Shown piece by piece: positions 7,945 to 15,553 of a stretch of DNA of 34,700 nt. The notes beneath the pieces were generated by a model, which searched no databases, was not told the origin of the DNA, and was given only the letters and a program-made list of their open reading frames with translations. The stretch is from Halomonas sp. (GTDB lineage Bacteria > Pseudomonadota > Gammaproteobacteria > Pseudomonadales > Halomonadaceae), in the NCBI RefSeq assembly GCF_007692655.1, contig NZ_REBQ01000101.1, forward strand, positions 1 through 34,700, in the 5' to 3' direction. The position numbers and the translations under genes are program-made. Every line of letters begins with the position of its first letter. Position 1 is the stretch's first letter.

Positions 7945-8412
7945 TCACGTGGCCAGTGCCACAAAGGTGGCTTGGCTCAGCTTGGCCAAGTCCCTTGGCG
8001 CCAGCTCAATTTCAAGCCCTCGGCGCCCTGCGCTTACATAGATACTGGGGTAAGTGTCGGCAGAGATATCGATAAAAGTCGCCAGCCGCCTCTTTTGCCC
8101 CAGCGGGCTAACGCCTCCTAGTACATAACCCGTAGTGCGCTCTACCTCTGTTGGCTCCGCCATCGTGGCCTTTTTTGCCCCTGCAGCTTTAGCTATCTGC
8201 TTTAATCCCAACTGGCGATGCACCGGCACAATACCCACTGCCAACTGCTTGCCATCTAGCTTCACCACTAATGTTTTAAATACCTGCTCCACCGCTATGC
8301 CTAGCTTCTCCGCCGCTTCTAACCCATAGGATGGCGCTGCTACATCGTGATCATACTCATGAAGCTGGAAGGCAAACCCTGCCTGCTTTGCACTGTTAAT
8401 AGCCGGTGTCAT
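7945..8412 (-). CDS. ybaK: Cys-tRNA(Pro) deacylase YbaK/EbsC
   Basis: A 155-residue single-domain trans-editing factor of the INS/YbaK family, which hydrolyses Cys mis-attached to tRNA(Pro). Diagnostic features are the N-terminal TPAINSAKQAGFAFQLHEY, the segment VEQVFKTLVVKLDG with Lys46 at the position of the essential lysine of the E. coli enzyme, the G-I-V-P-V loop, and GYVLGGVSPLGQKRRLATFID with the conserved glycines of the substrate pocket. Length is normal for the family. The ATG at 8412 follows AAGAGAGCGAT. It lies upstream of dbpA on the same strand, about 137 bases from the chosen dbpA start, so it is probably an independent gene. Confidence 0.93.
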   Translation of the reverse strand: MTPAINSAKQAGFAFQLHEYDHDVAAPSYGLEAAEKLGIAVEQVFKTLVVKLDGKQLAVGIVPVHRQLGLKQIAKAAGAKKATMAEPTEVERTTGYVLGGVSPLGQKRRLATFIDISADTYPSIYVSAGRRGLEIELAPRDLAKLSQATFVALAT

Positions 8413-8519
8413 ATCGCTCTCTTAAGGTAAACGTATCAACCAGTGTGAAAACATCGATAGCCACTGCTAATCTTAATAGCGTGGTCGACTAAAGGAAATC
8501 AACTGACAGGAGTCTCAAA

Positions 8520-8705
8520 ATGCCAGCCACTTCTAAGGCGCAACAAAAGGCTGCGGGCGCAGCCCTCTCTGCTAAGCGCGGTGACACCAAACCCAGCGAG
8601 CTGATAGGCGCATCTAAAGAGATGTATGACTCAATGACAGAAGACGAGCTGGAAGAAATGGCAAGCGCAAAACGCAAAGGCAAGCCGCAAAAAAAAGATG
8701 ATTGA
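8520..8705 (+). CDS. DUF3008 family protein, 61 aa
   Basis: A small, very hydrophilic protein starting MPATSKAQQKAAGAALSAKRGD and ending in a lysine-rich tail (KRKGKPQKKDD). It matches from memory the DUF3008 family of short proteins widespread in proteobacteria and sometimes noted as stress-related; the function is unknown. The middle (GASKEMYDSMTEDELEEMASAK) is an amphipathic acidic helix candidate. A good ribosome binding site (ACAGGAG) lies 7 bases before the ATG. It is a single gene, convergent with the lipoprotein gene at 8842. Confidence 0.85.
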   Translation: MPATSKAQQKAAGAALSAKRGDTKPSELIGASKEMYDSMTEDELEEMASAKRKGKPQKKDD

Positions 8706-8749
8706 GCCACTCTCTCTAGCGCAGCACTCTTTACTAAAGCCCCCTCATC

Positions 8750-8779
8750 AAAACAGTCCTTACCAAAACAGTCCTTACC
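8750..8779. repeat. two tandem copies of a 15-bp direct repeat
   Basis: AAAACAGTCCTTACC occurs twice back to back (8750-8764 and 8765-8779), with a partial third copy starting AAAA at 8780. It lies just before the 32-bp palindrome. It has no coding role that I can see. Confidence 0.85.
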
Positions 8780-8784
8780 AAAAT

Positions 8785-8816
8785 AATAACGCCAGCTTAG
8801 CTAAGCTGGCGTTATT
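8785..8816. terminator. perfect 32-bp palindrome between convergent genes, probable terminator
   Basis: AATAACGCCAGCTTAG followed directly by its exact reverse complement, giving 32 bp of perfect dyad symmetry. It lies between the 3' ends of the DUF3008 gene (+) and the lipoprotein gene (-). Read leftward it is followed by TATTTT, so it should terminate the lipoprotein transcript best; the rightward side has only TTATT, so two-way function is plausible but weaker. Confidence 0.75.
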
Positions 8817-8841
8817 CATGGTATCGCGACAACCATTATGG

Positions 8842-9111
8842 TTAGTTGCAAGACACCACTTTACGCAGGGTGTCTTTTGCCCATAGGGTTTGGCCGTCAG
8901 GTGTACGACCATGATCGTTCCAACGCTCGGCCGTTTCTAAACAGAACGAACCGGCGCTTTCAACGGTAGTATCGCGATTTGCTGGACGCTCGCCACCAAC
9001 CCGCATAACGTCAGGGTTGTTGGTGGTGTAACTTGGAGCAATGGTAGAGCTAGCACAACCAGCGACCATAACGGTCAGTAGCAGTGCGGGTAAACAGCGG
9101 CGCAATGGCAT
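8842..9111 (-). CDS. small predicted lipoprotein, 89 aa
   Basis: The N-terminus MPLRRCLPALLLTVMVAGCASS has two arginines, a hydrophobic stretch and a lipobox VAGC, so processing by lipoprotein signal peptidase would leave a mature protein of about 70 residues with Cys19 lipidated. The mature part has two cysteines (SFCLETAERW and the C-terminal VVSCN), which could form a disulfide. I do not recognise a family. The start ATG at 9111 has GAGGG about 10 bases upstream. It is convergent with the DUF3008 gene and shares the palindrome terminator. Confidence 0.82.
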   Translation of the reverse strand: MPLRRCLPALLLTVMVAGCASSTIAPSYTTNNPDVMRVGGERPANRDTTVESAGSFCLETAERWNDHGRTPDGQTLWAKDTLRKVVSCN

Positions 9112-9214
9112 GTTTTAAAACCCTCAACGGAGCAATATTAGGCCGACACCTATTGCCGGTAGCGCTTAATATCACCGTCTTAACACTAGCGTCAACACTT
9201 TTTATGCTTGCATG

Positions 9215-10078
9215 CTAAGTAACCAAGGTAATGCTGGTAATGGGTCGCAAATTATGTCGTTTGCAATGCTGTTGTACGCTCTCAAAGATCTCTTCAGCAT
9301 CATGGATCTGCTGTTTATCCAACTGAATATCGACCATTAAAAAGCTACCTACCTGCGCTAGGCGGACATCATCATCGGCGATATCAAAATCCGCCACTTC
9401 CTGCACCATTTCCTGGCGCACACTGCCGAGTGGTTCGCCAAACATCAATTCACGCAGCGCACCGCGCACCATCCGGATAGGCATAGGTAGAAAATAGCCA
9501 GCAATAATTAGCACCATGACCGGGTCAGCGAAGCGTGCGTAGATAGCATAGGGGGTAAGGGTCAGCCCCCATGTGAGCGCAAAACCTAGCATAACAGCGG
9601 CACTCAGCCAGGTATCCATTTGCCATTGACGCAGTTCGGCAGCCAGTAGGGACGAACGCGCTATACGGGCGTAGCGAGCTAACCACCACCAAGTGAGCAA
9701 ACAACCGACAACGTTAACGGCGCCAAACATCAGGGCGAGATCAAGTGTCACCAATCGCCCACCCTGAGCGAGACTCCAGAGCGCTGAGACCAGGGAGACC
9801 AGGCATACCAGTGCTATCACCACGCCTTTGAGCAAAACGGCTAGTGGCTCAACCGTCAGCCGCCCAAAGGGATAGTGATCATCCGCAGGCTTGCGCGCCT
9901 GCTGCAGCGCAAACAGAGAAAGCGTCGCCAGTACTAAACTTAATAGCGAATAGCCGCTATCGAATAAAATCGTAATAGAGCCACTAGCCAGCCCGATAAC
10001 GAGCCCTGCAAGCGCAAATAAACTGGCGGAAACGGCTGAAAACTTGAGCGCTCGACGCTCAGCGATAAAGGGAGACAC
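9215..10078 (-). CDS. cation diffusion facilitator (CDF) family transporter
   Basis: A 287-residue inner-membrane protein with about six hydrophobic segments and a soluble C-terminal domain (VADFDIADDDVRLAQVGSFLMVDIQL, a ferredoxin-like fold typical of CDF). TM2 carries LFDSGYSLLS with Asp40, and TM5 carries QMDTW, at positions where zinc-transporting CDFs normally show D-x3-D and H-x3-D pairs. Each pair appears to have only one acidic ligand here, so metal choice or stoichiometry may differ from YiiP-type zinc pumps. The start is GTG at 10078 with TGGAG 8 bases upstream. It is divergent from the LysR gene at 10188; the 109-base gap holds an inverted repeat. Confidence 0.83.
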   Translation of the reverse strand: MSPFIAERRALKFSAVSASLFALAGLVIGLASGSITILFDSGYSLLSLVLATLSLFALQQARKPADDHYPFGRLTVEPLAVLLKGVVIALVCLVSLVSALWSLAQGGRLVTLDLALMFGAVNVVGCLLTWWWLARYARIARSSLLAAELRQWQMDTWLSAAVMLGFALTWGLTLTPYAIYARFADPVMVLIIAGYFLPMPIRMVRGALRELMFGEPLGSVRQEMVQEVADFDIADDDVRLAQVGSFLMVDIQLDKQQIHDAEEIFESVQQHCKRHNLRPITSITLVT

Positions 10079-10150
10079 GCGAATTACTCCAGTAGAATAA
10101 GCTAACTGTGAGCTATCATAATGAGACCCTTAACGTTTCACCAATCGCTC

Positions 10151-10171
10151 AGCGCCAAACTATTTGGCACT
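10151..10171. promoter_or_regulatory. inverted repeat between CDF and LysR genes, candidate operator
   Basis: AGCGCCAAA-CTA-TTTGGCACT: nine-base arms with one mismatch and a 3-base centre, the inner six bases of each arm being perfect. It lies 16 bases before the LysR-type regulator ATG at 10188, where binding would cover the start region of that gene. The placement suits autoregulation, but it lacks the T-N11-A core typical of LysR sites. Confidence 0.45.
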
Positions 10172-10187
10172 GAAAAAGGATTTACCC

Positions 10188-11057
10188 ATGCGCGCAGAGC
10201 AGGTTCAGGCCTTTATTGACGTCACCGAACACGGCTCTTTTGCCGCCGCTGCGAGGCATACTGGCATCAAGCGCAGCACACTAAGCGCTGCTGTGAGTGC
10301 CTTAGAGGACAGCTTGGGGGTAGCGCTATTTGAACGCTCTGGCAATAGTCTGACGCTTACCCCTGTTGGCGATAGCGTGCTGCCCGACTGCTATCGCCTG
10401 TTAACCAGCGCTAGCCGTATTACTAAACACTGCCACCAGCACCAGCAGGGGATTGAAAGTCAGCTCTGCATTGCCCGGGATGACGCCTTGCCCGAGGCAT
10501 TCTGGCGTCAGGTAATGCACGATTTAAAACAGCAGTTTCCACTAACTGCTATTTCGGTTTACCTGTTACCGCCCCAAGAGCATACCCAGTTCGTACAGCG
10601 TCAGACCGTCGATATCGCCTTTGGCCTTTACACAGCGGAAGGCATTGACGCCAACGCGGCAGACCTTGCCCCTGTCAGCATGCGCTTGGTGGCGGCCCCT
10701 CACCACCCGCTTAGTAAGCTTCCCAGTGTTACCAGTCACGACCTGGCGCAGTACACACAGGTGTGCTTAACCCATGTGCAAGATGACAAGTTGATCAGCG
10801 AAGCGCTGTTTTCAGGTAATTACCTTGGTTTGACGATGTTCGAGGTGATTCGCGATGCCGTTATCAATGCCACCGGCTGGGCTTTATTGCCCTACCCCAT
10901 GGTCAAAGACGCGCTCGACACCAATGAGCTAAGTTCCCTAAATCATGACCTGGCGCTGGAAAGTCACTACTACCGCTACGTTGAAAGCGATAACCGTGGA
11001 GTGGTCGCCACCGCTCTGCTAAATAAAGTGACGCATTTTTTAGCGGCTATGCGCTGA
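10188..11057 (+). CDS. LysR family transcriptional regulator
   Basis: A 289-residue LysR-type regulator. The N-terminal winged helix-turn-helix is clear: QAFIDVTEHGSFAAAARHTGIKRS, then SAAVSALEDSLGVALFERSG. The rest is a periplasmic-binding-protein-like effector domain (for example VDIAFGLYTAEG and MRLVAAPHHPLSKL). An in-frame TTG lies at 10164; the ATG at 10188 is preferred because AAAGGAT sits 7 bases upstream and the HTH then begins at the usual residue 3-4. It is divergent from the CDF transporter, the arrangement in which LysR proteins often control the neighbouring gene. The effector is unknown. Confidence 0.9.
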   Translation: MRAEQVQAFIDVTEHGSFAAAARHTGIKRSTLSAAVSALEDSLGVALFERSGNSLTLTPVGDSVLPDCYRLLTSASRITKHCHQHQQGIESQLCIARDDALPEAFWRQVMHDLKQQFPLTAISVYLLPPQEHTQFVQRQTVDIAFGLYTAEGIDANAADLAPVSMRLVAAPHHPLSKLPSVTSHDLAQYTQVCLTHVQDDKLISEALFSGNYLGLTMFEVIRDAVINATGWALLPYPMVKDALDTNELSSLNHDLALESHYYRYVESDNRGVVATALLNKVTHFLAAMR

Positions 11058-11268
11058 ACATAAGTTTCTCAGGCTTTTTCAACACTGCCTGACACATCGT
11101 TGAAATAATATAGTTGGCAAAAAACAGCAAAGCCTTCCACGCTATTAAAAAGTACTAAATAAGGAGTTGCCAGGACACGCCACGTAAGGAACACAGGCAA
11201 GTGTCATCTAGTCGTAATACGCACCTGCCAGTGTCGATGTTGCCGTCAACCAAGGAGTGATTCCAACG

Positions 11269-12678
11269 ATGGTACGACTCGATAAGAAAGCCACTCGGCT
11301 GTACGTGCTGGACACCAATGTCCTCATCCATGACCCCGCCGCGCTCTACCATTTCGATGAGCACGATGTTGTTATCCCCATGACAGTTCTAGAGGAGCTG
11401 GACAAGCATAAAAACGGTATTCGTGAAATCGCCCGCACGGCTCGTCAAATCAGCCGTACTCTCTCTGACCTAACTAGCCAAGTGACCTTTGCTGAAATTC
11501 AACGCGGCATTCCTATCCCACGCATTAGCGGAGAGTCAGGACGCCTGCACTTTTTATGCTATAACGACTTAAAACTTTTTGACGCCCTTGACGATAGCCC
11601 CGATAACCGCATTCTGGCGGAAACATGCCGCCTACGCGAAGAACGCCCGGACGCCTCTGTCATTCTGGTTACTAAAGATATCAACCTGCGGGTTAAAGCC
11701 GCCGCGCTGAAAGTGCCGGTCGAGGATTACCTCAACGACCGCGCCTACTCTGACAGCGATGCGATGATTGAAGGCGCGCAGATTTATGCCAGCGCGGGAG
11801 AAACAGGCGCTGCACTGTGGGAAGGCCTTAACGTCGATGTTTCCGTTGAGCGCGTTGGTCATCACACTTTCTATCAGCTCAACGGCAAGATGCCACGCCA
11901 ATGGCATGTGGGCATGCTGGTCTCGGATAGTGAAAACGGCGCAGAGTTTGAAGCCATCATCCGTGAGCTAGGCCCCTCCTCTGCGCGCCTTCAACTACTC
12001 ACCAATTACCGCCACCACGCCGGTGTATGGGGTGTTCACGCTCATGATAGCCGCCAAAACTTTACCTTAAACCTGTTGATGGACCCCGACATTGATCTTG
12101 TTACCATTGCCGGTAATGCAGGCACCGGCAAAACCTTCATGACCCTGGCAGCGGCTTTTCAGCAAACGCTGGATACCAAGCTTTTTGAGCGCATCGTGTT
12201 TACCCGCGCGCCGATCCCCATGGGCGAAGACATTGGCTTTCTACCCGGCACCGAAGAGGAGAAGATGTCACCCTGGATGGGGGCTTTCCACGACAATATG
12301 GATAACCTGTTGCGTAACGAGGAGGGTGAATCAAGCTGGGATAATGGCGCTACCCGCCAGTTAATTGGATCGCGGGTGCAAATTCGCTCACCAAGCTTCA
12401 TGCGCGGGCGCACCTTAAACGATACGTTTTTAATTATTGATGAGGCTCAGAATTTCACTCCCAAACAGCTTAAATCGTTGGTCACCCGAGCGGGACGCAA
12501 TACCAAAATTGTCTGCTTAGGCAACGTTGGTCAGATCGATACACCCTACCTGACGGCGAACACCTGCGGCATGGCAGCGGTAGTTGAGCGCTTTCGCGAC
12601 TGGCCCCATGCGGGCCATATCACCTTGAAAAGCGTCGAGCGTTCACGCCTGGCTCTGGCTGCGGAAGAGCTGCTATAG
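11269..12678 (+). CDS. PIN domain-PhoH family ATPase (YlaK type)
   Basis: A 469-residue fusion of an N-terminal PIN endoribonuclease-like domain (LYVLDTNVLIHDP with Asp15, then MTVLEELDKHK, and later VTKDINLR) with a C-terminal PhoH-like P-loop ATPase. Walker A is GNAGTGKTF at about residues 282-290 and Walker B is LIIDEAQNFTP at about 390, followed by LGNVGQIDTPYL. Relatives are thought to act on RNA, but the physiological role in gammaproteobacteria is unclear. The AAGGAG at 11252-11257 is 11 bases before the ATG at 11269; an in-frame GTG at 11257 overlaps that site and is rejected. The gene is monocistronic, with a strong terminator. Confidence 0.9.
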   Translation: MVRLDKKATRLYVLDTNVLIHDPAALYHFDEHDVVIPMTVLEELDKHKNGIREIARTARQISRTLSDLTSQVTFAEIQRGIPIPRISGESGRLHFLCYNDLKLFDALDDSPDNRILAETCRLREERPDASVILVTKDINLRVKAAALKVPVEDYLNDRAYSDSDAMIEGAQIYASAGETGAALWEGLNVDVSVERVGHHTFYQLNGKMPRQWHVGMLVSDSENGAEFEAIIRELGPSSARLQLLTNYRHHAGVWGVHAHDSRQNFTLNLLMDPDIDLVTIAGNAGTGKTFMTLAAAFQQTLDTKLFERIVFTRAPIPMGEDIGFLPGTEEEKMSPWMGAFHDNMDNLLRNEEGESSWDNGATRQLIGSRVQIRSPSFMRGRTLNDTFLIIDEAQNFTPKQLKSLVTRAGRNTKIVCLGNVGQIDTPYLTANTCGMAAVVERFRDWPHAGHITLKSVERSRLALAAEELL

Positions 12679-12682
12679 CCCG

Positions 12683-12722
12683 AACACCTCCCACCGCCGA
12701 AAGCGGCGGGAGGTGTTTTTTT
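12683..12722 (+). terminator. Rho-independent terminator of the PIN-PhoH gene
   Basis: A stem of ten perfect pairs (AACACCTCCC with GGGAGGTGTT), one mismatch and four more G-C pairs closing a 5-base loop, followed by seven T at 12716-12722. It begins 5 bases after the stop codon. A strong intrinsic terminator. Confidence 0.92.
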
Positions 12723-12742
12723 ATCTAACATCTGCGTTACCG

Positions 12743-13729
12743 CTATTCGGTATCTGGACGCTTTGATGACCCACCCCATGGCTGTGGGCTGCCAACGGTA
12801 TCGGCCGCAAATGCTTCACGCTCACCTAACGGCCGCTCTTCTCCAATAGTGGTGTCATTGTAAGTTTGTCGTTCCATCTCGCAGTTCACCTCTGCCCCAA
12901 TCAGTACCACAAAGGCGGAAAGCCAAAACCACATCATCAGTGCCACCACCGCACCTAATGAACCATACAGTTCACTAAAGCTTGTGAAATAGCGCACATA
13001 CAGTGACAGCCCACCAGAACCCAATAGCCACATCACGGTTGCAAGCAGCGTACCGTAGCTTAGCCAACGCCACTGAGCAGAGCGCCGATAAGGTGCATAA
13101 CGGTAAAGCAGCGCAATAAGCATGCTCATCAGCACCAGTAGCGCAGGCCAGCGCAGCCACTTGAAGATACTATTGAAGGGCGGCTCAATGGTCAGCGCAT
13201 CCACCACGATAGGCACGATGGCGATAAAGCCAAGCGATACCAAGGTCATCACAATCAAACCGAACGTTAATGAAACGAGCACGACACCACGATGCAATAG
13301 GCTACGTTTTTCGGTTTCTCCGTACACCACATTTAAGCCAATCACCAACACGGAGACGCCTTTGGAGGCGATATACATAGCAATCAAAAGCGCGGCTAGC
13401 GCCGTCATCATGCCGCCTGATTCAGCGCTTTCCACTACCTGTTGCGCCTGCTGATCTATCAGTCCGGCAGCATCCGGCGGCATAAAGCGGCTTATTTCAT
13501 ACAGCTGCTGACCCGCCTCATAGGGATCAAACAGTAACCCCCACAGCGAAATCACCGCAGCAATCGTAGGAAATAACGCAAGCAAGGCATAAAAAGCCAC
13601 TCCGGCGGCCAGCATAGTCACCCGATTGCGTTTCGCTGCGCGCAACACACGCCAAACAATATCTTGCCAGCCCCGCTGGGGAATATCTCCCGGCCCAATG
13701 GCATGACGACCACGGGAAAACTTACCCAT
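12743..13729 (-). CDS. YihY/virulence factor BrkB family membrane protein
   Basis: A 328-residue inner-membrane protein with about six hydrophobic segments. Family hallmarks are AAGVAFYALLALFPTIAAVISLWGL at about residues 41-65 and, near the end, SLGAVVALMMWFWLSAFVVLIGAEVNCEMER, the conserved YGSLG...W.Y..A..LLGAE-type block. The family was once annotated as RNase BN by mistake; its true activity (transport or envelope function) is unknown. The hydrophilic C-terminal tail of about 45 residues (GEERPLGEREAFAADTVG) is probably cytoplasmic. It is convergent with the PIN-PhoH gene and lies 51 bases downstream of the antiporter-like operon on the same strand, so readthrough from that operon is possible. 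Confidence 0.88.
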   Translation of the reverse strand: MGKFSRGRHAIGPGDIPQRGWQDIVWRVLRAAKRNRVTMLAAGVAFYALLALFPTIAAVISLWGLLFDPYEAGQQLYEISRFMPPDAAGLIDQQAQQVVESAESGGMMTALAALLIAMYIASKGVSVLVIGLNVVYGETEKRSLLHRGVVLVSLTFGLIVMTLVSLGFIAIVPIVVDALTIEPPFNSIFKWLRWPALLVLMSMLIALLYRYAPYRRSAQWRWLSYGTLLATVMWLLGSGGLSLYVRYFTSFSELYGSLGAVVALMMWFWLSAFVVLIGAEVNCEMERQTYNDTTIGEERPLGEREAFAADTVGSPQPWGGSSKRPDTE

Positions 13730-13780
13730 AGCGAGCGCCTGACACGTAAATTTTTGACAGGAACGTTCCTACTAGACATA

Positions 13781-15553
13781 TCATCGCTGGCCCTCCCACA
13801 TTAGTAGCGCTGCCAGTAACACGGCTAGCACCATCATCAAACCACTGGCATGGTGGCGCATCCAGGATTCCGCTGCCAACAGGCGCGTTAAGTAACTCAT
13901 CACTGCCTCTTCCGCTCTTTTCGATGTTGTCACGCTGGCCGCTTTCAGCTTAGCGCACTCCCGACTAACAACAGCCACCGGCACCAGTGCAGCCCCCACA
14001 GCCTTTGCGTAGAGCCACCATAAATCACCGGCCGGGGGCACTTTTATGTTGCTACGGCGTAATAGAACCGCGCCCACTGCAACCAATGCCACACCGACAG
14101 GAAGCGGCCATATAATCCCCAGCCACTCGCTAGTAGGCGGCATGGCAATAGTGTCGGCGGGCAGTGGTAGCCACAGCGGTGTCAACAGTGCCGCCGCAAT
14201 AGCGCCCAGCCAAGCCCCACACTGCCAGCCGTTACTGCCCCCCTGTTGGCGTTGCTGCCACTGGCGCCAAAGGGCTACGCTTACCAGCGTCGCTGTACCC
14301 ACGGCTGCCAGGGTAAGTAGTTTCGTTAGCGAGTCATAATGCATTTCATAGAGTGGGCTTTTCACGCTCCATTTACTGACCATGCCTGCACCAATAGCAC
14401 CGACTAGCGATATCCCCGGCAGCGCCATCAGGCCCCCTATTAGCGGCAGCGGCCAACGTGGAAGGTGTTCACTGATACTGGTGCCCATAAAGAGTGCGCC
14501 CTTGGCAAGTGCGTGATGCGCAGCAAACAGCACAATACCGGGCCACAGCAGCGGCCAAACCTCTGGTGCCGCTAACCCCATGGCGACCAGAGCGGTCAAC
14601 ATGCCCATTTGGCTAATGCTCGAATAGGCCAGCACGGCTTTAGGATGACGCTGGAATACCCCATATAGCGCCGCTGTAAAGGCTGCCACGAGCCCTAGCA
14701 CCAGCATAGTGTGGCCAAATTGAGACAGTAACGGTGAAATAGCTGCCTCGCCTAACGGTAATACGCTAATCCAACCTAACAGGCCCGCCTTGATCATCGC
14801 GCCGCTAAGCACGGCGCTGGCAGGAGCAGGGGCGACTGGATGCGCCAACGGTAGCCAAACGTGAAGACCGATAACGCCTGCTTTAACGCCAAACCCAAGC
14901 CATAGCAGGGTCGCCATCCAAACCCCGTGCTCAGCCAGTAAAATACTCTCTCTCACCCCCTGCAGTGTTAGCGTTTCGGCCTCACCCGCTGCCCATAAAA
15001 AGCCCCCTAAAATCAGCCCTTCACCAATGACCGCTAGGATCAAATAGGCTTTGCCACCCAATCGCGCTTCACGGGTGCCGCTATGCACTACCAAGGCGTA
15101 GGCGGCAAAGGTCATCACTGCAAACCCCAGATAGAAGCTGGCGATATCCTGAGCAATAATTAAGGCTACATTGCCTAGCAACGTTAGCGGCCACAGCAAT
15201 GACAAGCGCAACAGGCGACGCTGGGCATCTTGATCCCCGGCTTGAGCGTTAACCTGGTCCGCTGCAAAGTATCCCCGAGCATGCACAGCGGCTAAACTCC
15301 AGAGCAGTGCGGTAAAGGCAAGCCAAGGACGACTTAGCGAGTTTAGCTCCCATAACCCGCCCAGCATCCAGGCATCAATGACCCACTGTGCTTCACCCGC
15401 GTAGGCTAATAATAGAGCGGGCCAAGCAGCGCTCAGCCATAAGATGGAGAAGTAATCACGTTGCGCTTCTGGCGTCCGATAAGAGAGCCATACGGCGCGC
15501 CCTGCGATGCATAATGGCCATAACAGCGCCAGCGTTAGCAGCAGCGTCATCAT
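13781..15553 (-). CDS. proton-conducting membrane transporter, NuoL/HyfB-like subunit (fourth gene of operon)
   Basis: A 590-residue polytopic protein of the complex-I/Mrp antiporter-like family. Visible hallmarks: AYALVVHSGT at about 151-160, TM7 FGVKAGVIGLHVWLP (Lys224), TM8 SAVLSGAMIKAGLLG (Lys255), a His-rich AAHHALAKGALFMG helix, and TM12 MVSKW (Lys394). At the TM5 site where sister subunits have glutamate, this one reads FAVMTFAAYALVV, placing alanine (Ala145) there; the TM8 histidine is replaced by serine (Ser250), as in hydrogenase-4-type subunits. The C-terminal extension has a further membrane segment (GLMMVLAVLLAALLMW). A TTG at 15589 is in frame, but the ATG at 15553 overlaps the upstream stop (ATGA) and has GGGGAG 8 bases before it. 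Confidence 0.85.
   Translation of the reverse strand: MMTLLLTLALLWPLCIAGRAVWLSYRTPEAQRDYFSILWLSAAWPALLLAYAGEAQWVIDAWMLGGLWELNSLSRPWLAFTALLWSLAAVHARGYFAADQVNAQAGDQDAQRRLLRLSLLWPLTLLGNVALIIAQDIASFYLGFAVMTFAAYALVVHSGTREARLGGKAYLILAVIGEGLILGGFLWAAGEAETLTLQGVRESILLAEHGVWMATLLWLGFGVKAGVIGLHVWLPLAHPVAPAPASAVLSGAMIKAGLLGWISVLPLGEAAISPLLSQFGHTMLVLGLVAAFTAALYGVFQRHPKAVLAYSSISQMGMLTALVAMGLAAPEVWPLLWPGIVLFAAHHALAKGALFMGTSISEHLPRWPLPLIGGLMALPGISLVGAIGAGMVSKWSVKSPLYEMHYDSLTKLLTLAAVGTATLVSVALWRQWQQRQQGGSNGWQCGAWLGAIAAALLTPLWLPLPADTIAMPPTSEWLGIIWPLPVGVALVAVGAVLLRRSNIKVPPAGDLWWLYAKAVGAALVPVAVVSRECAKLKAASVTTSKRAEEAVMSYLTRLLAAESWMRHHASGLMMVLAVLLAALLMWEGQR

Noticed and set aside
7624..8121. rightward 165-residue open frame spanning the dbpA-ybaK gap
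   Set aside because: It overlaps the conserved 5' end of dbpA and 3' half of ybaK on the opposite strand, and its composition is unlike a real protein.
11058..11268. promoter or small RNA in the 211-base gap before the PIN-PhoH gene
   Set aside because: I could find no well-spaced -35/-10 pair and no stable hairpin with a T-run.
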